Shown here piece by piece: positions 57,405 to 64,000 of a stretch of DNA of 64,000 nucleotides. The stretch is from Comamonadaceae bacterium G21597-S1 (GTDB lineage Bacteria > Pseudomonadota > Gammaproteobacteria > Burkholderiales > Burkholderiaceae_C): positions 434,001-498,000 of the forward strand of contig JAPWHR010000003.1 of the NCBI GenBank assembly GCA_027214345.1. The letters run 5' to 3'. Made by a program: the position numbers and the translations under genes. Under the pieces are notes generated by a model. It saw only the letters and a list, made by a program, of their open reading frames with translations, made no database searches and was not told the origin of the DNA. The stretch's first letter is position 1; the number at the start of each line of letters is the position of its first letter.

Positions 57405-59534
57405 ATGAACGCTGCGTCCGGCAGGCCGGGCGAATCTTCGTCCGCGACACGGCGCTGGGTCCTGTGGGGAGCGTTGGTGGTGCTGGTGGCGGCTTTGCTG
57501 GTGACCCTGGTCTGGCTGGCGGGACGCTACGAGGCCGGTCGCCTGCAGGACCGCATCGAGCGCGACGCGGTGGAAGTGGTCGCCGATATCCGCGGCGGCA
57601 TGACGCGCAATGTGCAGAGCCTGCAAGCCCTGCCGCGGTTCGATCCGCAGTACAGCGACCCCTGGACCTTGCGCGCCGGTGCGCTGTTGCGCGCGCGGCG
57701 CGAGATGTTGCGCATCGAACTGCGCGATGCCCGCCTGCAGTTGCAGGCTGCGGTGGACTCGGACCTGCGCGCGGCGGTGTTCGACGCCCCGCAGCGGGAG
57801 CAACTGGCCAGCGAGGTCGAGGCGGCCTGCCAGCAGGCGCGCAGCGCGCGCGGCCCGATCTACGCCACCAGCCCGTTCCGTGTCGCCGTCAACGGGCAAC
57901 GCCAACAATTGCTCGAGTTGTGTCTGCCGCTGGGCGGCGCAGGGGAAACCTATCTGGTCGTGACCTACGCGCTGGGCGAGATCCTCAACGAGATGGTGGC
58001 CGAGCCGTTCGCCCGCGCCTATGACGTGGCGTTCTCGGATCTCGATGGCACGCGGGTGGCCTTCCACGGCGTCACGCGCAGCGGCAACCGCACGTTCAGC
58101 GCCCAGATTGGACTCGACCTGCCCGGTTATGCACTGGTGCTGCGGCTCGACAGCTGGCGCGGGACACCGGCCCTGTTCCCGAACTTCCTGACCGCCATGG
58201 TGGTGGCGATGGCGATCGGCCTGGTCGTGGTGCTGGTATTCCTGGGGCGCGACATGCGCCGGCGCCTGCGCGCCGAGCATGAGCTCGCGGACGCGCTGGC
58301 GTTTCGCAAGGCCATGGAGGACTCCCTGGTCACCGGCCTGCGGGCGCGCGATCTCGATGGCCGCACCACCTATGTCAATCCGGCGTTCTGCCAGATGGTG
58401 GGGTTCAGCGCCCAGGAGCTGATACAGGCCGGCACCGCCGTGCCGTATTGGCCGGTGGAGCAGTACGACGAATACCAGGAACGGCTGCAGTCGCGGCTGC
58501 AGGGGCGCCAGCCGCCGCGCGAAGGTTTCGAGTCGGTGTTCGTGCGCAAGGACGGTTCCCGGTTCCCGGTGCTGATCATCGAGGCGCCGCTGATCAATGC
58601 GCAGGGCACGCAGACCGGCTGGATGACCGCCTTCCTCGACATCAGCGAGCAGCGCCGCATCGAGGAGATGTCGCGGGCCTCGCGCGAGCGGCTGCAGGCC
58701 ACGGCGCGGCTGGCCACGATCGGCGAGATGGCGTCGCTGCTGAGCCACGAGCTGAACCAGCCGCTGGCGGCGATTGCCAGTTACGCCAACGGCTCGATCA
58801 ACATGCTGCATAACGCCTTGCCCGCTGCGGCATCACCCCTCGACGGCGACGCCGCGGTGTTGCCGCTGGAAGAGACGCGGCTGGTCGAGGAGGGCCTGCA
58901 CCATATCGCGGACCAGGCCCAGCGTGCCGGCAAGATCATCAAGAGCGTGCACGACTTCGTGCGCCGTCGCGAGCGGCTGCGCGAGGTGGTGCCGGTGCGT
59001 GACCTGTTCGACGCGATCCTGCCGCTGATCGAGCTGCAGGCGCGCAAGGTGGGCGTGCGTTGCCATGTGCGTGCGGCGGACGACTTGCCCAGCCTGTTGT
59101 GCGATCGCACCATGGTCGAGCAGGTGTTGCTGAACCTGGCGCGCAACGCGATGCAGGCGATGGATCAGGTGTCCCATGCGCAACGGCAACTGGTGTTGCA
59201 GGCCCGGCGCGCGCCGTCGAGCGAACGCACCGCCCACGCCCAGGGCTGGCTCGAGTTGTCGGTGACCGACACCGGCACCGGCATCCCGCCCGAGGTATCC
59301 GAGAAGCTGTTCACGCCGTTCTTCACCACCAAGGATGAAGGCATGGGGCTGGGCCTGAGCCTGTGCCGCACCGTGGTCGAGCAACACGGCGGATTCCTGG
59401 CCTACGGGCCGAACCAGCCGCAAGGCATGGTGTTCCGGTTCACGCTGCCGCTGGCGCCGGTGTCCGGTGCGACGGCCGCGGACCTGGGCGCCGCTGGCGA
59501 AGCGGCCGGTGCGGCCGCGCTGGCAACGCCATAA
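57405..59534 (+). CDS. PAS-containing sensor histidine kinase (FixL/DctB type)
   Basis: 709 residues. Membrane helix 1 (about 18-40), a periplasmic sensor region of about 215 residues, helix 2 (about 262-283), then a PAS domain (about 305-425; TTYVNPAFCQMVGFSAQEL) and a kinase core. The H box is LLSHELNQPLAAIASYANG with His448, the HPK4 type of FixL and DctB. The N box is LLNLARNAMQAM, the G1 box DTGTGIP, the F box FTPFFTTK and the G2 box GMGLGLSLCR. Cognate regulator 12 bp downstream. The signal is not evident; no heme His is recognisable in PAS, so oxygen sensing is not supported. Confidence 0.94.
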   Translation: MNAASGRPGESSSATRRWVLWGALVVLVAALLVTLVWLAGRYEAGRLQDRIERDAVEVVADIRGGMTRNVQSLQALPRFDPQYSDPWTLRAGALLRARREMLRIELRDARLQLQAAVDSDLRAAVFDAPQREQLASEVEAACQQARSARGPIYATSPFRVAVNGQRQQLLELCLPLGGAGETYLVVTYALGEILNEMVAEPFARAYDVAFSDLDGTRVAFHGVTRSGNRTFSAQIGLDLPGYALVLRLDSWRGTPALFPNFLTAMVVAMAIGLVVVLVFLGRDMRRRLRAEHELADALAFRKAMEDSLVTGLRARDLDGRTTYVNPAFCQMVGFSAQELIQAGTAVPYWPVEQYDEYQERLQSRLQGRQPPREGFESVFVRKDGSRFPVLIIEAPLINAQGTQTGWMTAFLDISEQRRIEEMSRASRERLQATARLATIGEMASLLSHELNQPLAAIASYANGSINMLHNALPAAASPLDGDAAVLPLEETRLVEEGLHHIADQAQRAGKIIKSVHDFVRRRERLREVVPVRDLFDAILPLIELQARKVGVRCHVRAADDLPSLLCDRTMVEQVLLNLARNAMQAMDQVSHAQRQLVLQARRAPSSERTAHAQGWLELSVTDTGTGIPPEVSEKLFTPFFTTKDEGMGLGLSLCRTVVEQHGGFLAYGPNQPQGMVFRFTLPLAPVSGATAADLGAAGEAAGAAALATP

Positions 59535-59546
59535 GACAATACGGCC

Positions 59547-60173
59547 ATGCAACCGACCCATGATGCGACGGTCTTCATCGTCGACGACGATGCCAGCGTG
59601 CGCTCCGGCCTGGCCTGGCTGCTGCGTTCGCGCGGCCTGCCGAGCCAGGCCTTCGACGGCGCCCAGGCCTTCGACGCCATGCTGGCCGCGGGTTACCGCC
59701 AGACACACGCCTGTTGCCTGCTGCTCGACGTGCGCATGCCGGTCATGAGCGGGCTGGCCCTGTTCGAACGCATGGTCGAGCGCGGCCTGTGCCAGGCGAT
59801 GCCGGTGATCTTCCTGACCGGGCATGCCGACCTGCCGACCGCGGTCGATGCGGTCAAGCGCGGCGCGTTCGACTTCTGCGAGAAACCGGTCTCCGACAAC
59901 GCCCTGGTCGATCGCATCGAACTGGCGCTGGCGCAGTCGGCGCGGGTGCTGCAACACCAGGCGCAGCGCGAGGCGATCGAGCGCATGCTGGCTGGATTGA
60001 CCGAGCGCGAACACGCGGTCATGCGCCTGATGCTCGACGGCCTGCCGAACAAGCTGATCGCCGACCAGCTCCAGATCAGCGTGCGCACGGTCGAGGTCCA
60101 CCGGGCGCGGGTGTTCGACAAGATGAAGGTCAAGTCCGCGGTCGAACTGGCCAATGCGCTGCAGACACGCTGA
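59547..60173 (+). CDS. FixJ-family response regulator
   Basis: 208 residues: a receiver domain (FIVDDDASVRSGL, phospho-Asp in LLLDVRMPVMSGL, Lys in CEKPVSD) joined to a LuxR-type helix-turn-helix (LTEREHAVMRLMLDGLPNKLIADQ, then VRTVEVHRARVFDKM). It starts 12 bp after the kinase gene and forms a two-component pair with it. Target genes are not identifiable; the nearest divergent or downstream candidates are the small membrane protein and mltA. Confidence 0.95.
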   Translation: MQPTHDATVFIVDDDASVRSGLAWLLRSRGLPSQAFDGAQAFDAMLAAGYRQTHACCLLLDVRMPVMSGLALFERMVERGLCQAMPVIFLTGHADLPTAVDAVKRGAFDFCEKPVSDNALVDRIELALAQSARVLQHQAQREAIERMLAGLTEREHAVMRLMLDGLPNKLIADQLQISVRTVEVHRARVFDKMKVKSAVELANALQTR

Positions 60174-60214
60174 GAGCCGGCGCCCTCGCTGCGCGAGCCG
60201 TGCATGGCGCCGCG

Positions 60215-60388
60215 TCAGCGGGCCGGGCCGGACGGCGGCGTGTCGCCGTCGCGGGACGGTGGTGGCAGGGCCCTGGCTTCGTCGGCCTCGGGCGGTTCGC
60301 CGCCCTTGCGCCCCGAGAACATGGTCCACCAGACGATGAGCACCAGCAGCAGCAGCGCCACCAGAGCTTCAAGCAAAATAAGGACCAT
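60215..60388 (-). CDS. Small single-helix membrane protein
   Basis: 57 residues starting MVLILLEALVALLLLVLIVWW, one membrane helix, then a hydrophilic Pro/Arg/Asp-rich tail (GRKGGEPPEADEARAL). ATG 60388 has a good ribosome site on the minus strand (CAGGAGTTGGAAC). Its start codon overlaps the start codon of mltA on the other strand within CATG (60386-60389). Function unknown. The frame is open upstream through the mltA gene, but the membrane-helix start and ribosome site favour this short form. Confidence 0.65.
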   Translation of the reverse strand: MVLILLEALVALLLLVLIVWWTMFSGRKGGEPPEADEARALPPPSRDGDTPPSGPAR

Positions 60389-61592
60389 GTTCCAACTCCT
60401 GCGCCGTGGCGCGTTTGCACTCGCCTGTGTCGGCATTGTAGAAATGCTGGTGGCCTGCGCGACGCCATTGCCCGACCCGGCGGCTCCGGTGACGCCGTCG
60501 AGGACGGCAGCCGTGCCGTCATCCATGCCCGCGGTATCGCCCTTGCCGCCGCTATCGGCGCCGATCGCCGACGATGTCGCGGAGTTGCCGCCGGTTCGGC
60601 AGCAGGCCCGCAGCCGCTGGATACCGGTGCGCTGGGCCGAATTGCCCGGTTGGTCCGAGGATGCGCTGCACGAGGCCTGGAATGCCTGGCTCAAGAGCTG
60701 CGAGCGGCCCGGCCCGGTATTTGCCGCCTTGTGCCCGGATGTGCGCTTGCTCAGCCTGGCGTCGCGCGAGCAGCAGCAGCGCTGGATGATGCAGCGCCTG
60801 CAGCCGTACCGGATCGAACCCTTGTCCGGCGCTGCCGGCGACGGCCTGCTGACGGCGTATTACGAACCGGTGCTGCAGGCCTCGCGCCAGCGTCAGGGCG
60901 AGTTCGACGTTCCGCTGTACCGCCCGCCGGAGCGGCTTGCCGCGCGCAAGCCCTGGTTCACGCGCAAGGAAATGGAGACCCTGCCCGAGGCCAAGGCGGC
61001 CCTGCGCGGGCAGGAGATCGCATGGCTGGCCGATCCGGTCGACGCCTTGTTGTTGCAGATCCAGGGCTCGGGACGGCTGCAGATGCGCGAACCCGACGGC
61101 CAGCAGCGCATGGTGCGCCTGGCCTATGCCGCGACCAACGATCAACCATATGGCAGCGTCGGACGCTGGTTGCTCGACCAGCAGCAGGTGCGCGAAGCCT
61201 CGTGGCCGTCGATCCGCAACTGGGTGACACTCAATCCGCAGCGGGTCAACGAGATGTTGTGGAGCAACCCGCGCACCGTGTTCTTCCGCGAGGAGCCCTT
61301 GTCCGAGTTCGACTCCAGCTTCGGTCCGCGCGGCGCCCAGGGCGTGCCGCTGACGCCGGGACGATCGATTGCCGTCGACCCCGGCAGCATTCCGTATGGA
61401 ACGCCGGTATGGTTGTCCACCAGCGGCCCGGTGCTGAAGCTGCAGCGCCTGGTGCTGGCGCAGGACACCGGCAGCGCCATCGTCGGCGCGGTGCGGGCCG
61501 ACTATTTCGTCGGCTGGGGCGACCAGGCCGGCGAGATCGCCGGGCGGCTCAAGCAACCCTTGCAGTTGTGGGCCTTGTGGCCCAAGCCCTGA
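60387..61592 (+). CDS. mltA: Membrane-bound lytic murein transglycosylase A
   Basis: 401 residues from ATG 60387 (ribosome site AAAATAAGGACC). It cleaves glycan strands of peptidoglycan to 1,6-anhydro products at the outer membrane. A lipoprotein signal ends in MLVACATP. The MltA domain is seen in LLTAYYEPVLQASR and VDALLLQIQGSGRLQ, and the 3D domain in GRSIAVDPGSIPYGTPVWLS and AQDTGSAIVGAVRADYFVGWG with the catalytic Asp region. Frame is open further upstream (60204) but that part is antisense to the small membrane gene. Confidence 0.95.
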   Translation: MFQLLRRGAFALACVGIVEMLVACATPLPDPAAPVTPSRTAAVPSSMPAVSPLPPLSAPIADDVAELPPVRQQARSRWIPVRWAELPGWSEDALHEAWNAWLKSCERPGPVFAALCPDVRLLSLASREQQQRWMMQRLQPYRIEPLSGAAGDGLLTAYYEPVLQASRQRQGEFDVPLYRPPERLAARKPWFTRKEMETLPEAKAALRGQEIAWLADPVDALLLQIQGSGRLQMREPDGQQRMVRLAYAATNDQPYGSVGRWLLDQQQVREASWPSIRNWVTLNPQRVNEMLWSNPRTVFFREEPLSEFDSSFGPRGAQGVPLTPGRSIAVDPGSIPYGTPVWLSTSGPVLKLQRLVLAQDTGSAIVGAVRADYFVGWGDQAGEIAGRLKQPLQLWALWPKP

Positions 61593-61617
61593 GCCGGGCG
61601 CCGATCCCGCGCTGGCG

Positions 61618-62151
61618 TCAGCGCCGGCGGGCCGGTCCCCGGGCTGGCGCCGCGCCGGATCGGGCCGCTCCCGCGCGCGCACCGAGATGTCCCAGCGGCA
61701 GGCGGCTGCTGGCCTTGACCTCACCGAGCGAGAAGCTGGTGCGCAGGTCCTTCACGTTGGGCAGCGCGATCAGCCGCTCCTGCGCGAAACGCGAAAAGCT
61801 GTCCAGGTCCTGTTCGACGACCTGCAGCTCGAACGATCCGTCGCCACTGATGTAGTGGCAGGCCACGACCTGCGGCAGGGCTGCGATGGCTTGCTCGAGT
61901 TCGCGGATGCTGGTGGCGGCATTGCGTTCGGCGAACAGCCGCACGAAGGCCATCACGCCCAGGCCGATCTTGCGGCGGTTGATCTCGGCGCGGTAACCGA
62001 CGATGAATCCGCCTTCTTCCAGCGCGCGCACGCGGCGCCAGCACGGGGCCGCGCTCAGGCCCACCCGCTGCGCAAGTTCTGCGTTGGTGAGCCGGCCATC
62101 GGCCTGCAACTCATGCAGGATGGCGATGTCGAACTTGTCGAGTGTTTCCAT
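61618..62151 (-). CDS. Lrp/AsnC-family transcriptional regulator
   Basis: 177 residues from ATG 62151: METLDKFDIAILHELQADGR, helix-turn-helix NAELAQRVGLSAAPCWRRVRALEEGG, then the RAM ligand-binding domain (VVACHYISGDGSFELQVVEQD). The last ~22 residues are an Ala/Arg/Gly-rich tail not seen in standard Lrp proteins. It is divergent from the indolepyruvate ferredoxin oxidoreductase gene and probably controls it in response to an aromatic or branched amino acid (inference). Confidence 0.93.
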   Translation of the reverse strand: METLDKFDIAILHELQADGRLTNAELAQRVGLSAAPCWRRVRALEEGGFIVGYRAEINRRKIGLGVMAFVRLFAERNAATSIRELEQAIAALPQVVACHYISGDGSFELQVVEQDLDSFSRFAQERLIALPNVKDLRTSFSLGEVKASSRLPLGHLGARAGAARSGAAPARGPARRR

Positions 62152-62165
62152 GAATGACCAAATCG

Positions 62166-62180
62166 AGAAAGATTCTTTCT
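62166..62180. promoter_or_regulatory. Lrp-type 15-bp palindrome between divergent genes
   Basis: AGAAAG-ATT-CTTTCT is a perfect 6-bp inverted repeat around ATT, of the same length as Lrp-type sites (15-bp pseudo-palindromes with an AT centre). It is 14 bp upstream of the lrp start, in a locally AT-rich patch (62150-62220), and could serve both the regulator and the oxidoreductase gene. Confidence 0.45.
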
Positions 62181-62285
62181 TATCGTAGTCCAAAACGGGC
62201 ATGGAAAGAAAAGACATATCGGCACATCGGTCCTACACTTTGTCGGCACCCTGAACCGTCCCCATCGCAAGGAGTCCTGCCCGCC

Positions 62286-64000
62286 ATGAATGCGCCGCTA
62301 CCCGAACACATCCGCAAGGCTCTGGAAACCGTCACGCTGGACGACAAGTATTCGCTCGACTACGGCCGCGCCTTCATGAGCGGCGTGCAGGCGCTGGTCA
62401 AGCTGCCGATGCTGCAGCGCCAGCGCGATGCGCTGGCCGGCAAGAACACGGCCGGTTTCATCAGCGGCTACCGGGGTTCGCCTCTGGGGGGTTATGACCA
62501 GGCGCTGGTCAAGGCGGCGAAGTACCTCAAGGCGCAGAACATCGTGTTCCAGCCCGGGGTCAACGAGGAACTGGCGGCCACGGCCTTGTGGGGCACGCAG
62601 CAACTGGGATTTGCACCGCCGGGAACCAACCGTTTTGATGGCGTGTTCGGCATCTGGTATGGCAAGGGTCCGGGCGTGGACCGCACCTCGGACGTGTTCA
62701 AGCATGCCAACATGGCGGGCACCACGCCCTGGGGCGGCGTGATCGCCGTGGCCGGCGACGACCATGTGTCCAAGAGTTCGACCGCCGCCCACCAGAGCGA
62801 CCATATCTTCAAGGCCTGCGGGCTGCCGGTGTTTTTCCCGGCCAACGTGCAGGAGATCCTCGACCTGGGCATCCATGCGTTCGCGATGAGCCGCTTCTCG
62901 GGTGTCTGGGCCGGCATGAAGACGATCCAGGAGATCGTCGAATCCAGTGCCACCGCGATGATCGACCCGGAGCGGGTGCAGATCGTGATGCCGACCGACT
63001 TCGAAATGCCTGCCGGCGGCGTGCACATCCGCTGGCCGGACCACGCGCTGGAACAGGAAGCGCGGCTGTTCGACACCAAGTGGTACGCGGCGCTGGCCTA
63101 TATCCGGGCCAATCGGCTGAACTACAACGCCATCGAAGGCCCGAACGACCGCTTCGGCATCATCGCCAGCGGCAAGGCCTACAACGACACGCGCCAGGCG
63201 CTGATCGACCTGGGGCTGGACGACGCGACCTGCCGGCGCATCGGCATCCGCCTGCACAAGGTCGGCGTGGTCTGGCCGCTGGAGGCGCAGCTGACGCGCG
63301 ACTTCGCCACCGGACTGCAGGAGATCCTGGTGGTCGAGGAAAAGCGCCAGGTCATCGAATACCAGCTCAAGGAAGAGCTCTACAACTGGCGCGCCGACGT
63401 GCGGCCCAATATCTACGGCAAGTTCAACGAAGTCGAAGGCGATTTCTCGGGTGGCGAATGGTCGATGCCCAACCCCAGCGCCAACACGCTGCTGCGCGCC
63501 AAGGCCGACCTGTCACCGGCGTTGATCGCCCATGCGATCGCGCAACGCGTCAAGAAAATGGGACTGGACGCCGACATGCAGGCCCGAATCGACGCGCAGA
63601 TGGCCATTCTGCAGGCCAAGGAACAGGCGATGCAGGTGCTCGAGCTCGGGGGCGTCAAGGGCGCCGACCGCCAGCCGTGGTTCTGTTCGGGTTGCCCGCA
63701 CAACACCAGCACCAAGGTGCCGGAGGGTTCGCGCGCGATGGCCGGCATCGGTTGCCACTTCATGGCCACCTGGATGGACCGTGCCACCATCGGTTTCACG
63801 CAGATGGGCGGCGAAGGCGTGCCCTGGGTCGGCCAGCAGCCGTTCAGTACCGACCAGCACATGTTCGCCAACCTGGGCGACGGCACGTATTTCCACAGCG
63901 GCCTGCTGGCGGTGCGCCAGAGCATCGCCGCCAGCGTCAACATCACCTACAAGATCCTGTACAACGACGCGGTCGCGATGACCGGCGGCCAGCAGGTCGG
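62286..64000 (+). CDS. Indolepyruvate ferredoxin oxidoreductase (fused), 5' part
   Basis: About 571 codons are present and the gene runs off the window; the fused family is about 1150-1200 residues. It oxidatively decarboxylates aryl or branched 2-oxo acids to acyl-CoA with reduction of an electron carrier, ending aromatic amino acid breakdown. The start is DKYSLDYGRAFMSGVQALVKLPMLQRQRD with GFISGYRGSPLGGYDQAL. The segment WFCSGCPHNTSTKVPEG with GIGCHFM carries the Cys cluster, and FANLGDGTYFHSGLLAVRQ is the thiamine diphosphate region. ATG 62286 follows AAGGAGTCCTGCCCGCC. An Lrp regulator is divergent. Confidence 0.95.
   Translation, partial: MNAPLPEHIRKALETVTLDDKYSLDYGRAFMSGVQALVKLPMLQRQRDALAGKNTAGFISGYRGSPLGGYDQALVKAAKYLKAQNIVFQPGVNEELAATALWGTQQLGFAPPGTNRFDGVFGIWYGKGPGVDRTSDVFKHANMAGTTPWGGVIAVAGDDHVSKSSTAAHQSDHIFKACGLPVFFPANVQEILDLGIHAFAMSRFSGVWAGMKTIQEIVESSATAMIDPERVQIVMPTDFEMPAGGVHIRWPDHALEQEARLFDTKWYAALAYIRANRLNYNAIEGPNDRFGIIASGKAYNDTRQALIDLGLDDATCRRIGIRLHKVGVVWPLEAQLTRDFATGLQEILVVEEKRQVIEYQLKEELYNWRADVRPNIYGKFNEVEGDFSGGEWSMPNPSANTLLRAKADLSPALIAHAIAQRVKKMGLDADMQARIDAQMAILQAKEQAMQVLELGGVKGADRQPWFCSGCPHNTSTKVPEGSRAMAGIGCHFMATWMDRATIGFTQMGGEGVPWVGQQPFSTDQHMFANLGDGTYFHSGLLAVRQSIAASVNITYKILYNDAVAMTGGQQV

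Overview
The window is a compact, very GC-rich chromosomal segment (high GC judged by eye, not computed) from a betaproteobacterium, most likely Burkholderiales near the Comamonadaceae/Rubrivivax-Leptothrix group. The basis is gene content and order: recA-recX next to sucCD and a TerC gene, the glnE-yhdP-nitrilase neighbourhood, a DUF3717/DUF1289 protein, YaeQ, a PglL-like pilin glycosyltransferase and a fused indolepyruvate ferredoxin oxidoreductase. No rRNA, tRNA, CRISPR array, prophage or insertion sequence was seen. Housekeeping and accessory genes alternate with very short gaps and many start/stop overlaps.

Layout. 1-4417: topB (cut by the window start) diverges from a SET-domain methyltransferase, birA and a SPOR-like protein. 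4451-12403 (minus strand): a sensory block with an OmpR-type response regulator and histidine kinase, then a small membrane protein, a sodium/solute-symporter histidine kinase, a lone CheY-like receiver, and a membrane protein that joins a degenerate kinase-like sensor to a DnaQ-type exonuclease. 12516-18865: MarR regulator, recA with an SOS box, recX, argC, sucC, sucD, TerC. 19095-29127 (plus strand): a signalling island with a CHASE2 Ser/Thr kinase, PP2C phosphatase, double-FHA protein, CHASE2 adenylate cyclase, metallo-beta-lactamase cyclic-nucleotide phosphodiesterase and GAF-GspE/PilB-type ATPase. 29325-33156: a type IV pilin behind a sigma-54 promoter, then two O-antigen-ligase/PglL-like membrane glycosyltransferases. 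33185-39447: moaC, an M48 protease with TPRs, small proteins, purB, a GST. 39472-46815 (minus): an eight-gene lipid-modification cluster (FAD oxidoreductase, DUF1365, Cfa-type methyltransferase, chalcone-isomerase-like, GPH/MFS transporter, DUF3833 lipoprotein, SDR, SnoaL-like). 47307-64000: ferritin-like diiron protein, degenerate HD-GYP protein, glnE, yhdP, nitrilase, FixL/FixJ-like pair, mltA, an Lrp regulator and the start of an indolepyruvate ferredoxin oxidoreductase.

The most interesting part is 19095-29127. Reversible Ser/Thr phosphorylation (kinase, phosphatase, FHA reader) and cyclic-nucleotide turnover (cyclase, phosphodiesterase) are encoded side by side, both with CHASE2 sensors, and end in a pilus-type ATPase just before pilA. 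The kinase tail carries an 18-residue tandem repeat built on a Phe-Glu-Lys-Thr motif, and the same motif occurs once in the FHA protein. This suggests an internal phospho-threonine code. Also notable are the pseudo-kinase/exonuclease fusion, the lipid-modification cluster with its palindromic promoter, a 47-bp perfect alternating purine-pyrimidine tract beside topB, and two head-to-head genes whose start codons overlap.
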